From: Thermodesulfobacteriota bacterium
Lineage (GTDB): Bacteria > Desulfobacterota > Anaeroferrophillalia > Anaeroferrophillales > Tharpellaceae
DNA length: 62,138 nucleotides
Assembly (NCBI GenBank): GCA_024762675.1
Contig: JANTGZ010000004.1
Span: 1 to 62,138 of the forward strand
Direction: 5' to 3'
The notes under the pieces are model-generated. The model was not told the origin of the DNA, ran no database searches, and was given only the letters and a program-made list of their open reading frames with translations. This document shows, in pieces, positions 52,778-61,268 of the stretch; the stretch's first letter is position 1, and every line of letters begins with the position of its first letter. Both the position numbers and the translations under genes were made by a program.

Positions 52778-54520
52778 TCAGGGTTGAAGGCCGACCTCTT
52801 GCCAGTACAGAGCCGCCCGTCTCTTGATCGACTCCACATCCACCTTGTCGGTGCTGGTAATTACGCGGGTAAGTTTGCCCGGAAACTCGATAAGGTCCGG
52901 TTGCCAACCGCATTTCATCTTGAAGGTGTATTTATGTTGCAGGGTTTTACGCTTAAAGGTTTTAAGATCAGAGCTCGAACAGGGTCGCCAGAGCAGGTTA
53001 AGGCCCTCTAAAATGATCTCTTCCTGGTAGACACTGCGGGCGAAAAGACAGATGACCAGAGAGTTTAAAAGCATTCTCAAACGGGTTTCGTCGACCAATT
53101 TTTTGGTCTGTTCTTCGAGGCTTAAGCTGTTTGTCAGGGTTTCTAAATCGAGAGCATAGCCGGCTCCGTCGAGATGTGAATGACGTGGTCCCATGAGCCA
53201 GTCCGTGATTGTGTTTTCGCCGGTCATGTAGCCGGGGCCCTCGTTGCCGCCGAAGGTTATAGCGAGGTCGCGGCCGCCGTAACGGGCTGAGCAGAAGGCC
53301 GCCCCTTTTTCGAGATCGCGATAGAAGTCATTAGTCTGGCGAGCCATCTGGTCGAGTACTCTAAGATAGGTGTCGGCATCGCCGAAATGGAAGATAATGT
53401 CGTTGGTCTGGGCCGTGTCGATCAGACCGCTAAGGAAAGCTTCGGTGGCCCAGGCGAGGGTTACGCCCAGTGAAATTGCATCCCAGCCCTCTTTTTCAGT
53501 TTTGTTGAGCAGACGCAGGATATCGTCGGGAGAGTCGATTGAGAGGTTACTGCCGAGAGCGTAGATGAGCTCGAAATCGTAGGAGACCTGAAAGGTCTTA
53601 AATCCGTGATCTTCGTGAAACTGTTCCCGCAGCGTCGCCAGATGGATGCAGCCGCACTGGCAGTGGGTACAGGCTATCTGCCGTGAGAGATAACGGTCGC
53701 CAAAAACCTCGCCGGAAATTTTATCTGCTCCCTCGAACCAGGGCTGGTTGAAATTGCGGGTCGGAAGGCCCAGGTTCCGGTTTAGTTTAAGGATATTGCC
53801 GGCAGTTCCGAGATCGTGGTACTTGCTCATGACTCCGGATGAGACCACGGCTTCATAGATGTCGTCATAGAGTTCTTTAAATCTTTTCTTGTCGCTAATT
53901 TTCTGATATCTGTTGCCGCCGATGACCAGGGCTTTAAGCTTCTTTGAGCCCATAACAGCACCGAGGCCGAGGCGCCCGAAGTGGCGTTGGGTGTCGACCG
54001 TGGCGCAGGCGTAGGTGGAGAGGCGCTCGCCCGCCGGACCGATCCGGAGAATACTCTTTTTGCCGGGTTGGGCCCAGTCACGAGCCCGTAAGATACGTTC
54101 CGTTGCTGAAGCCGACTGTCCCCAGAGAGAGCGCGCCGAGCGAAAAATCACCTGATCTTCATCAATGTCCAGAACTACCGGTTCTTGGGCTGCTCCCCTG
54201 ATTACCAGAGCGCTGAAACCGGCATTGTAGATTGCCATGGCAAAACGACCCCCGGCGTGGGTTTCGCCGAGTTCTCCGGTATGGGGTGATTTAAAAAGGG
54301 CCGTGGTCTTGGTGGCGATGGGTAGAATGTTGCTGAAAGGTCCGATCGCCAGGATTACTGGATTGTCGGGGCCCAGCGGATCGCCGGCGGGGTCACAGTA
54401 GCGTTCAAGCAGGTGAGTCGCTGCTGCAGTACCGCCCATCGCCTGGTGAAAGAGCTCTTCCTCTTCCAGGATGCGAAAACTTTTACGGGTGAGGTCAATC
54501 TCTAAAACTTTAGTCCACAT
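52778..54520 (-). CDS. Aldehyde:ferredoxin oxidoreductase (tungsten)
   Basis: A 580-residue AOR-family catalytic subunit. The N-terminal domain with the tungstopterin site includes GPFSNILPIATKTTALFKSP and HAGGRFAMAIYNAG. The [4Fe-4S] cluster binds CTHCQCGC (a CxxCxxxC motif), with a later Cys in LVICLFARSVY. The length is close to other AORs. It oxidises aldehydes to acids with ferredoxin, or runs in reverse. It overlaps the polyferredoxin gene by 11 nt, so they are partners, recalling AorB with AorA. There is no AorC-type NAD-linked subunit. Confidence 0.93.
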   Translation of the reverse strand: MWTKVLEIDLTRKSFRILEEEELFHQAMGGTAAATHLLERYCDPAGDPLGPDNPVILAIGPFSNILPIATKTTALFKSPHTGELGETHAGGRFAMAIYNAGFSALVIRGAAQEPVVLDIDEDQVIFRSARSLWGQSASATERILRARDWAQPGKKSILRIGPAGERLSTYACATVDTQRHFGRLGLGAVMGSKKLKALVIGGNRYQKISDKKRFKELYDDIYEAVVSSGVMSKYHDLGTAGNILKLNRNLGLPTRNFNQPWFEGADKISGEVFGDRYLSRQIACTHCQCGCIHLATLREQFHEDHGFKTFQVSYDFELIYALGSNLSIDSPDDILRLLNKTEKEGWDAISLGVTLAWATEAFLSGLIDTAQTNDIIFHFGDADTYLRVLDQMARQTNDFYRDLEKGAAFCSARYGGRDLAITFGGNEGPGYMTGENTITDWLMGPRHSHLDGAGYALDLETLTNSLSLEEQTKKLVDETRLRMLLNSLVICLFARSVYQEEIILEGLNLLWRPCSSSDLKTFKRKTLQHKYTFKMKCGWQPDLIEFPGKLTRVITSTDKVDVESIKRRAALYWQEVGLQP

Positions 54521-54932
54521 AGTCGACCTCCTCTTTTGTCATGGCGATAACCTGGTTGGGGCAGTAGCGGACACAAACGCCGCATTGGGAACAAGGCAGA
54601 GGTCTTGAAAACTCTTCATCCCAGGCCAGTCCGTCTATCAGACAGCTTTCAACGCAAGTTTTGCAGCTTACACACTTATCTATCTCGAGTTGCAGGGCGC
54701 CGTTTTTTTTCTGACTTAAAGCTCCAGTTGGACAGGCGGCAACACACTCCGGATCGGCGCATGCTTTGCATGTTCGTATCGAAAAGCTTCCCTCAGAGCC
54801 GGTGTAAGAGCGTATTTTAAGAGCCGCTTTGCTGGTCGTTAAGGCCTCATGCCAGGTGCGCGAGCAGGCGAACATGCAGGAGAGGCAACCGATGCACTGG
54901 TCTCGGGCAATAACGCTGAGATGTCTTTTCAT
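54510..54932 (-). CDS. AorA-like four-cluster ferredoxin
   Basis: A 140-residue iron-sulfur protein with four Cys clusters of the 4Fe-4S type (CIGCLSCMFAC, CKACADPECVAACP, CVSCKTCVESC, CSQCGVCVRYCP), so probably four [4Fe-4S] centres. Such small subunits accompany tungsten AORs, for example AorA of Aromatoleum aromaticum, and carry electrons to or from the AOR. The gene overlaps the AOR start by 11 nt and the ligase stop by 4 nt, so all three are translated together. Confidence 0.9.
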   Translation of the reverse strand: MKRHLSVIARDQCIGCLSCMFACSRTWHEALTTSKAALKIRSYTGSEGSFSIRTCKACADPECVAACPTGALSQKKNGALQLEIDKCVSCKTCVESCLIDGLAWDEEFSRPLPCSQCGVCVRYCPNQVIAMTKEEVDYVD

Positions 54933-56749
54933 TCCGGGTTTCCTTGAGCTGAAGGTTTTTCGTACAATCGGTCGATGTCAGCCTGGTAGGCTTCTAAGAC
55001 CTTCTCCCTTTTAAGTTTCATGGTCTGGGTTAAAAGACCGTTATCGAGCGAGAAAGGCTCGGCGATGATATGGTAGCGTTTGGGGATTTCGTAATTAGCG
55101 AATTTGCTATCGAGGTGGAGGGCCACCTCCTTTGCAATGATTAAGGGTGTTGCCGGATCGTTACGGAGCTCTTCGAAGCCGGTTTTAATATTCAGCATCT
55201 GCAGAAATGCTTTTACGGCTTCAAGATCCATGCTCACCAGGCAGATGTTGTAGGGTTTGCCGTCGCCATAGACCATAGCGTTTTCGATATAGGGGATAAG
55301 CTTGATCTCCTCTTCAATACCTGCAGGAAAGACATATTTCCCGTTTTCCAGTTTATACTGCTCCTTGATCCGGCCGGTTATGAAGAGAAAGCCTTCTTCA
55401 TCCAGATAGCCCCGATCTCCGGTGTGGACGCCTCCGTCGGCAGTCATGATGGCTTTGGTCGCTTCGGGTTTGTTATAGTAGCCCTGCATGATATTGGGGC
55501 CGTGGACAATGATCTCGCCATCTCGGCTCTCGGTTCCGGTCAGGGTGCGATCGATATTTATCACGACATCTTTTATGGGGCGACCGACGCTGCCCAGCTT
55601 CCAGGCATGAGGTGAGTTCATAGTGATCGCCGGAGAGGTTTCGGTCATGCCGTAAGCGTCGTAGATCGAGATGCCGAGGTCTATAAAGAAGTTCGATACT
55701 TCAATGTTCATGGTTGCCGAAGCGGTCAGCGCGGTTTTCAGGCGGCCACCGAATTTATCCATGATCTTGGAGAAAACCACATTTTTGGCGAACTGGTATT
55801 TAAGTTCGTTAAGAAGCTCGATTTTGTTCTCGGCCGCAAGCGTTCTCCTGCGGCGGGCAGCTTTAAGTCCCATTAAGAACAATTTTTCGGCGATACCGCC
55901 GCTCTCACTCATCTTCTTATGAATACCGCTGTAGATCTTGTTGAAGACCCGGGGCACGGCCAGGAGGAAGTTTGGCGCTGCAATCTTAAGATCTGCACCC
56001 AGGGTTTCGACGGAGCGCATAAAGACTAGGTTGCCGCCGAAAATAAGCCAGTTGTAGAGTTCGGCAACCTGGCCATAAGAGTGGGCCCAGGGCAGGATCG
56101 AAAGGCCCGTACTCTCTTCGTTGAAGTTATCGGCAAAAAGGGCGTAGCCGGCGGCGGCGTTGCTGCTCAGGTTGCCGTGAGAGAGGAGAACCCCTTTGGG
56201 CTCGCCAGTCGTCCCCGAGGTATAGATCAGTGCCGCAGTATCTTGAGCTGCCGGGAAGATCGGAGCTGTCGGCTCTTGCGCACCCTTCTTCTCCAGAGTC
56301 CGCATACTATTGTTCTCAGAGTCGTCGAGAATGAAGATGGCGCTAAGATTTTCAATCGTCTCAAGGAACCCTTTGACCTCTTCAAAGAGCGTCTGGTTGG
56401 CAACAAAAAGCACCTTGATACCGCTATCTTTGAGAATGTACTCCCAGGTTTTTTTCAACTCTTTTTCGTACATCGAGACAAAGCGGCCGCCAAGGCCGTA
56501 AGTGGCAAAGGCGCAAACCGCCCACTCTTGACGGTTATCAGAGATGATGCCGACAAAATCACCTTGTCTGATGCCCTGAGTCGCGAGTCCTCCTCTCAAG
56601 TTATCGACCCGTTGCTTGAACTCGCTGTAGGTTGTCCAGTCAATCTCAAGGTCAGGGTTTATTTTTCCGAAAAGCTTGTTATTGCTGAATCTGGAGGCCG
56701 CGTTTTCCAGCAATTCAACAAGGTTATCAGGTTTTGCATAGTGGTACAT
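54929..56749 (-). CDS. Long-chain acyl-CoA synthetase (AMP-forming)
   Basis: A 606-residue ANL-superfamily ligase. It has the ATP/AMP motif IYTSGTTGEPKGVLLSH, the middle motif YDAYGMTETSPA, and the C-terminal hinge FLFITGRIKEQYKLENGKYV with a catalytic Lys region near the end. The length and order fit the long-chain FadD15-like group. It forms acyl-CoA from fatty acid, ATP and CoA. It heads the operon with the polyferredoxin and AOR; a role in activating the acid produced by AOR is likely but not shown. The ATG at 56749 has AGGAG upstream. Confidence 0.93.
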   Translation of the reverse strand: MYHYAKPDNLVELLENAASRFSNNKLFGKINPDLEIDWTTYSEFKQRVDNLRGGLATQGIRQGDFVGIISDNRQEWAVCAFATYGLGGRFVSMYEKELKKTWEYILKDSGIKVLFVANQTLFEEVKGFLETIENLSAIFILDDSENNSMRTLEKKGAQEPTAPIFPAAQDTAALIYTSGTTGEPKGVLLSHGNLSSNAAAGYALFADNFNEESTGLSILPWAHSYGQVAELYNWLIFGGNLVFMRSVETLGADLKIAAPNFLLAVPRVFNKIYSGIHKKMSESGGIAEKLFLMGLKAARRRRTLAAENKIELLNELKYQFAKNVVFSKIMDKFGGRLKTALTASATMNIEVSNFFIDLGISIYDAYGMTETSPAITMNSPHAWKLGSVGRPIKDVVINIDRTLTGTESRDGEIIVHGPNIMQGYYNKPEATKAIMTADGGVHTGDRGYLDEEGFLFITGRIKEQYKLENGKYVFPAGIEEEIKLIPYIENAMVYGDGKPYNICLVSMDLEAVKAFLQMLNIKTGFEELRNDPATPLIIAKEVALHLDSKFANYEIPKRYHIIAEPFSLDNGLLTQTMKLKREKVLEAYQADIDRLYEKPSAQGNPE

Positions 56750-56913
56750 GGCTTACTCCTGGGAGTCTTGGAGGGCTGTAGAGTATTTTTAAGAGCTTGT
56801 TCGAGAAATATCATTTTTGCATAGCTATGCGTTTTGGAAAAGGTCGTTTTCGGACATTCTTTCCGTCAATATATCTTGTGGCGGGGAAATGTAAAGAAAA
56901 AGAGTAATCGACG

Positions 56914-56941
56914 TTGACATTTGTAGCTACTTTGCTAAAGT
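56914..56941 (+). promoter_or_regulatory. Probable promoter of the TAXI-type gene
   Basis: An exact TTGACA (56914-56919) and TAAAGT (56936-56941) are 16 nt apart, about 40 nt before the GTG start at 56982. The gap also holds a perfect palindrome GCATAGCTATGC (56818-56829) on the ligase side. Confidence 0.5.
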
Positions 56942-56981
56942 GTTCTAATAATCTTGAGTCGTTTTTGCGTGAGGAGGAAAA

Positions 56982-58289
56982 GTGAGGAAACCACAAACTG
57001 CAAGAGAGACGGTTCGCTTTTACAGCTATGGGATTTTTATTGTTTTGTTGGGGTTTGCCATCACCTATCAGTTTGTTAAACCGGCACCGCCATCAAAACT
57101 GATTATTGCGGCCGGGTCATCTGGCGGAGCTTATTTGGAGTTTGCCAAGGAGTATCGAACGCTTCTGGCCGAGGATGGTATCTCCCTTGAGATTCTTGAG
57201 ACCTCCGGGTCGATTGAGAATCTTGCTCTTCTGGCGGATGGTAAGGTCGATGCCGCCCTCCTGCAAGGCGGCATCGCGAACTCTTCGGAGTATCCATCTC
57301 TGCTCGGTCTGGGAAGTCTCTATTTTGAACCGTTGTGGGTTTTTATTCGGCAAGGTTTTGAGCTGAAAAGTTTAGCGCAACTAAGCGGTAGAAAAGTGGT
57401 ACTGGGCTCTGAAGGTAGTGGCACCCGTAAGGTTGTTTTGCAATTAATGCAGGATAATGAAATTGATCTTGGAAGTCTGAATGTGGTTGATTTGACCGGT
57501 ATGCCGGCGGTTGACGCTCTGCGGCAAGGCTTAGTCGATGTTCTTTTTCTGGTTGCGGCGGTCTCTTCCTCGACGGTCCAGACATTATTGAACAGTGATA
57601 ATCTTGTGCCGATAAACTTTGGCCGGGCTGATGCTTACGCCAGGCGCCACCATTTTTTATCCAAAGTGGTCTTGCCGCAAGGTGTGGTCAATTTTAAAAA
57701 AAATATTCCGCCTCAAGATCTCTTGCTGGTCGCGCCAGCTGCGACCATGGTGGTACAAGAGAGCCTCCATCCGGCCCTGGCCGGCCTCTTGACCCAGGTT
57801 ATCGATCAGGTGCATGGCAAAGGGTCTCTGCTCAATACTCATCGTCGTCAGTTTCCATCGACAGAATATCTCGATTTTCCTCTTAGTGAAGATGCTGATC
57901 GCTTTTATCGCCTGGGGGTTCCGTTTATGCAGCGTTACCTGCCCTTTTGGATTGCGATTCAATTTGATCGTCTGAAACTGATGCTTTTACCCCTGCTGGC
58001 TCTCTTAATACCGCTGATTAAGATTTTACCGCTGACCTACCGCTGGCGCATCCGTTCCCGAATCTACCGCTGGTACGATACCCTGCAGGCCCTTGACTAT
58101 GAAGTCCGCCAGGATCGGACAATGAGTGCCGTCGAAAATTTTATTGTCCGGATAAACAAGATTGAAGAGGAGGTACGACAGATCACAGTGCCCCTTTCCT
58201 ATGCCGCTGAGCTCTATGGCCTACGCATCCATATTGACATGTTACGGCGGCAGGTAAGGGAAATAAAAGAGGATGAAATTGATGGGTAA
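56982..58289 (+). CDS. TAXI-family TRAP-type solute-binding protein with membrane tail
   Basis: A 435-residue protein. An N-terminal helix (residues 15-30) may be a signal anchor, followed by the TAXI binding domain (LIIAAGSSGGAYLEFAKEY, then GSEGSGTRKVVLQLM). A C-terminal hydrophobic helix (LMLLPLLALLIPLIKIL, about residues 325-345) and a coiled tail come next. The tail has the appearance of the membrane-attached TAXI subgroup. No TRAP permease gene is next to it, so it may work with a distant permease or as a sensor. It starts with GTG at 56982 after GAGGAGG. The ligand is unknown. Confidence 0.85.
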   Translation: MRKPQTARETVRFYSYGIFIVLLGFAITYQFVKPAPPSKLIIAAGSSGGAYLEFAKEYRTLLAEDGISLEILETSGSIENLALLADGKVDAALLQGGIANSSEYPSLLGLGSLYFEPLWVFIRQGFELKSLAQLSGRKVVLGSEGSGTRKVVLQLMQDNEIDLGSLNVVDLTGMPAVDALRQGLVDVLFLVAAVSSSTVQTLLNSDNLVPINFGRADAYARRHHFLSKVVLPQGVVNFKKNIPPQDLLLVAPAATMVVQESLHPALAGLLTQVIDQVHGKGSLLNTHRRQFPSTEYLDFPLSEDADRFYRLGVPFMQRYLPFWIAIQFDRLKLMLLPLLALLIPLIKILPLTYRWRIRSRIYRWYDTLQALDYEVRQDRTMSAVENFIVRINKIEEEVRQITVPLSYAAELYGLRIHIDMLRRQVREIKEDEIDG

Positions 58290-58405
58290 CATCAATTTGC
58301 AACAGTCAATTTCATGAATCAAATGAGAACTTCTCATTGAAACGGTTGGTGGCGGTCGCATGGCTGTCAGGTTCTGCGGCAAAAGCCATGCCGGCCAACA
58401 ACTGA

Positions 58406-58535
58406 CTACTGTCTTACTCGCCAGGTTCCGTCGTCGCTCTTCAACAGGCGGACACGGTCGCCGACCCGATAGTGGTCATCCACTTCCTGGACCACGGCCA
58501 TCAAACGGCCGTTATCAAGTTCGATCGTAAACTCC
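58406..58535 (-). pseudogene. Truncated duplicate of the glycine-zipper lipoprotein 3' end
   Basis: These 130 bp match 61269-61398 without gaps, with about 8 mismatches by eye. On the minus strand they still read the last 42 codons of that gene, including LDNGRLMAVVQEVDDHYRVG and the same TAG stop, with substitutions such as QSNDG to KSDDG. A TAG stop a few codons upstream closes the frame, and the zipper and signal peptide are absent. The block before it (58290-58405) shows no recognisable gene. Confidence 0.75.
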
Positions 58536-58598
58536 TGACTCTTTCGAGGCTAACTTTGTACCGAAACATGGATTACTGGACAGCAGTGAAAAATTATG

Positions 58599-58718
58599 TC
58601 AATCCAAGGTTATTTCCGGCTGCCATGTATGCCAGGTTTTTTTGACTTCATCATGCAATGTGAAATGTTGACCTGAGAAGGCTCTCCTGCCCATATTTTC
58701 GTTCTCCGGTGTCGCCAT
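58599..58718 (-). CDS. Possible small ORF or gene fragment, 39 residues
   Basis: An ATG at 58718 follows CGGAGGGG on the minus strand and opens a 39-codon frame (MATPENENMGRRAFSG... ending ITLD). The same frame continues open upstream of the ATG for about 19 codons (FNTESLESIVIGG), so it may instead be the tail of a lost gene. I do not recognise a family. Its place between two pseudogenes favours debris. Confidence 0.3.
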   Translation of the reverse strand: MATPENENMGRRAFSGQHFTLHDEVKKTWHTWQPEITLD

Positions 58719-58759
58719 ACTGACCCCTCCGATAACAATCGACTCAAGTGATTCGGTGT

Positions 58760-59153
58760 TGAAATCAACTCCAGATCAATCTTTTTGGTTTTGAAAATAT
58801 AACGGGCAAAGGAAAAACCAGCAGGCCCAGGTAGAGAACCAGAAGAGAGTCAATTGCCTTGCCGCTGATATTGAGTAAACCTAACGCATTACTCCAGATC
58901 AAGGTGATGCTCAGGGCGAGTAACACTAAAGCCGCCACATGACATGGCTCTCTCGGTGAATCGTGTAGACGGCGGAAAAGAGAACGGCAGTGAGCAGGGC
59001 TTGAACAACAAGGTTGGCATTAGGTACGGCCGTCAGGAACGGACTGACGACAATATAGAGAAAGAGCCAGACCAGCAGGTTCTGAAACCTGAAGCGAAAA
59101 TGAATTATTTTCTCAATGTACAAGCTATCCTCTTGCTTAGAAGGTGAATCCAA
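58760..59153 (-). pseudogene. Frameshifted N-terminal remnant of a potassium-channel-like membrane protein
   Basis: Three minus-strand frames in turn give one coherent membrane protein start: an initial frame with RFQNLLVWLFLYIVVSPFL and LLTAVLFSAVYTIHRESHV; then a shifted frame reading AALVLLALSITLIWSNALG; then a further shift to RYIFKTKKIDLELIS. This order resembles the first helices of bacterial potassium-channel family proteins with the voltage-sensor-like N-terminus. The pore (TVGYGD-type) region is missing. At least two frameshifts and a 3' truncation make it a pseudogene. The 155 bp between it and the next gene contain that gene's promoter. Confidence 0.5.
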
Positions 59154-59241
59154 ATAAATGGAGTTGTTCAGTGCTAATTATTTTGGGGATATCCTCTTGG
59201 TGAAAATTGGAAAGGACCTGCCATCGCTACGTAACTTAACG

Positions 59242-59272
59242 CTTGACAATCCCCACTAAAATTAATTATATC
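59242..59272 (+). promoter_or_regulatory. Probable promoter of the second DUF4143 ATPase
   Basis: TTGACA (about 59243-59248) is followed 17-18 nt later by an AT-rich -10 (TTATAT/TATATC). It lies about 40 nt before the ATG. Unlike the first family member's promoter, no TTTAGCA-type palindrome is present. Confidence 0.5.
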
Positions 59273-59308
59273 CCTAAAAAGTTAAACTAATTTGGAGTAG
59301 CAGTCACA

Positions 59309-60469
59309 ATGAAAGAGTTTAGTAGGTTGCTGGTTATCGATTTGCCGAAGACACAGTCAGCATTTTTGTGGGGGGCGAGAAAGACCGGTAAAACAACCCT
59401 CCTTCGAGAAGAATTTCCTGAAAGTATCTTCATTGATTTCCTGCAAACCGACACCTTTATTGATTACACCAAATCACCCTTTCTGTTGCGGGAACGGCTT
59501 ATGGCCAGGAAGGAACAGGCCTGCAAGTATCCGGTGATCATTGATGAGGTGCAGAAAGTTCCTCATGTCCTTGATGAGGTTCACTGGCTCATCGAAAACC
59601 AGGGAGTAAACTTTATTTTATGCGGATCATCAGCCCGGAAGCTGAAGCGGGGGCAGGCCAACTTGCTTGGTGGCAGGGCCTGGCGCTTTGAGCTTTTTCC
59701 ACTGGTGTCAAAGGAGGTGGAAAATCTTGACTTGCTCAGGGCCTTAAATCACGGCCTTATTCCATCCCATTACCAGCAGAAAAACTATCAGCGATCCTTG
59801 CGTTGCTATGTGCAGGATTATTTAAAAGAAGAAGTTTTCCATGAAGGACTTACCCGAAATATTCCAGCCTTCTCACGGTTTTTCGAGGCCATGGGTTATT
59901 CACATAGTTCTCTGGTCAACTATACTAATATTGCTCGGGAGTGTGGAGTTACCTCGAAGACTGTCAAAGAGTATTATCAGATTCTGGTGGATACCCTGCT
60001 GGGTACTTTTGTTCTACCATTCAAAAAACGACAGGAACGGCAGGTTATCAGCAAGGCACCAAAGTTTTATATGTTTGATACAGGGGTTGCCGGTGCTATA
60101 GTTAAAAGAACAGTTGAGGAGGAAAAGGGGGAGCTGTTCGGCAAAGCCTTTGAGCACTTCATCTACCTTGAGATGTTGGCCCATAGCTCATATCATGAGG
60201 TGCACTATCCCATAAATTTTTGGCGGACAAAGTCCGGCCAGGAGGTTGACTTTATCCTAGGGGGCGGAGAAGTTGCTGTGGAGGTGAAAGGTTCTGCTAT
60301 GGTTGATAAAAGGGTGTTGCGCCCTTTGAAATCATTTATTGAACTATACGGTCCCAGGCAGGCGATTGTTGTCTGTAACGAAAAAGAAGAGAGAGTGCAT
60401 GATGGCATAAGGATCATGCCCTGGCGCACATTTCTCCAGCAATTGTGGCGGGATGAAATTATAAAGTAG
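59309..60469 (+). CDS. AAA ATPase with DUF4143 domain
   Basis: A 386-residue AAA_14/DUF4143 protein. Walker A is GARKTGKTTLL, Walker B is YPVIIDEVQKV, and LCGSSARKLKRG is the sensor-like strand. A winged-helix stretch (YTNIARECGVTSKTVKEYYQ) is followed by the DUF4143 end with KFYMFDTGVAGAIVK and a PD-(D/E)XK-like GQEVDFILGGGEVAVEVKG. It is only moderately similar to the protein at 2653-3771. It sits in a scrap region directly against a truncated DUF2950 gene, which suggests recent insertion. The function is not settled for the family. Confidence 0.85.
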   Translation: MKEFSRLLVIDLPKTQSAFLWGARKTGKTTLLREEFPESIFIDFLQTDTFIDYTKSPFLLRERLMARKEQACKYPVIIDEVQKVPHVLDEVHWLIENQGVNFILCGSSARKLKRGQANLLGGRAWRFELFPLVSKEVENLDLLRALNHGLIPSHYQQKNYQRSLRCYVQDYLKEEVFHEGLTRNIPAFSRFFEAMGYSHSSLVNYTNIARECGVTSKTVKEYYQILVDTLLGTFVLPFKKRQERQVISKAPKFYMFDTGVAGAIVKRTVEEEKGELFGKAFEHFIYLEMLAHSSYHEVHYPINFWRTKSGQEVDFILGGGEVAVEVKGSAMVDKRVLRPLKSFIELYGPRQAIVVCNEKEERVHDGIRIMPWRTFLQQLWRDEIIK

Positions 60470-60474
60470 GGGCG

Positions 60475-61056
60475 GATGATTTTATCGAAAAATACGATGA
60501 AAAACAGCAGCTTGAGATGGTGAGTTCGACCTCGGTAACCCTGGTTATCGGGAAAGCCGATTGGCCGTTTCCAATTCCTGTCGTCAAAGTTGGTGATAAG
60601 TGGTTTTTTGCTGTTGCGGCCGGCAAGGAAGAGATCTTGAATTGTAGAATAGGTAAAAAGAACGGTTTGCACTGGCCGGTAGAAGAGGGCGAAAAACTGA
60701 GCCCGTTGGGCCCACTAATTGCCGAAGTTAGAGGTGAAGGGTACGACGTAAACCCAGGTAAGCTGCAACCCTACCATGGCTATTACTATAAAATATTCAC
60801 CCGGCAGGGGGAGAAGGCTCCGGGTGGCGCCTATGACTATATTGTTAACGGTAATATGATTCTGGGTTTTGGCTTGATTGCTTATCCAGCAAGGTATGGC
60901 TCTTCCGGAATCATGACTTTTGCCGTAAACCAGGAGGGTGTTGTCTATGAAATCGACCTCGGTGAAAAAACAGCTGAGATTGCTGCCAGAAAAATTAAAT
61001 ATGACCTTGATAAAACCTGGCATAAAGTAAGCGGCCAGGATCTTGATAATAATTGA
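60475..61056 (+). pseudogene. DUF2950 gene lacking its 5' end and an internal segment
   Basis: The frame DDFIEKYDEKQQLEM begins 6 nt after the ATPase stop and continues to 61056. It shows DUF2950 landmarks: DWPFPIPVVK, then AAGKEEILNCRIG, EEGEKLSPLGPL, PYHGYYYKIFTRQG, GGAYDYIVNG and GIMTFAVNQEG. Two things are missing compared with the family as I know it: the first third with its signal peptide, and the roughly 40 residues between the RIG and the LYWP-like segments (here RIGKKNGLHWP). An ATG at 60517 could still start a 179-residue product. The exported DUF2950 family has no known function. Confidence 0.65.
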
Positions 61057-61124
61057 ACCAGGCTTGCATTAACCCAATTTTTTTCATTCGGGTAATGTTG
61101 GTGTCGGGGGTATAAATAGTAAAT

Positions 61125-61173
61125 AAAAAAGGTTTAGGGGCGCGAATATTTCGTGCCCCTAAACCTTTTTTTG
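61125..61173 (+). terminator. Strong hairpin terminator, possibly bidirectional
   Basis: AGGTTTAGGGGC (61130-61141) pairs with GCCCCTAAACCT (61155-61166), flanked by A and T runs on both sides. It serves the plus-strand DUF2950 unit and could also end the minus-strand lipoprotein gene, which stops at 61269. Confidence 0.85.
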
Positions 61174-61268
61174 TAAAACTTGATGGTTGCCGCATCAGGA
61201 GTCATGAGGTCGTACCCGGTGGACTTGTCCTGATGGGAGGCTGCAGAGGGTGGAGAGATGACCGCTGT

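Noticed and set aside
56081-56824. 247-codon plus-strand frame inside the acyl-CoA ligase
   Set aside because: It is a shadow of a GC-rich gene on the other strand; the ligase motifs on the minus strand are unambiguous.
56818-56829. Palindrome GCATAGCTATGC upstream of the ligase
   Set aside because: A single 12-bp palindrome without a second copy or a clear promoter beside it could be chance; not called as an operator.
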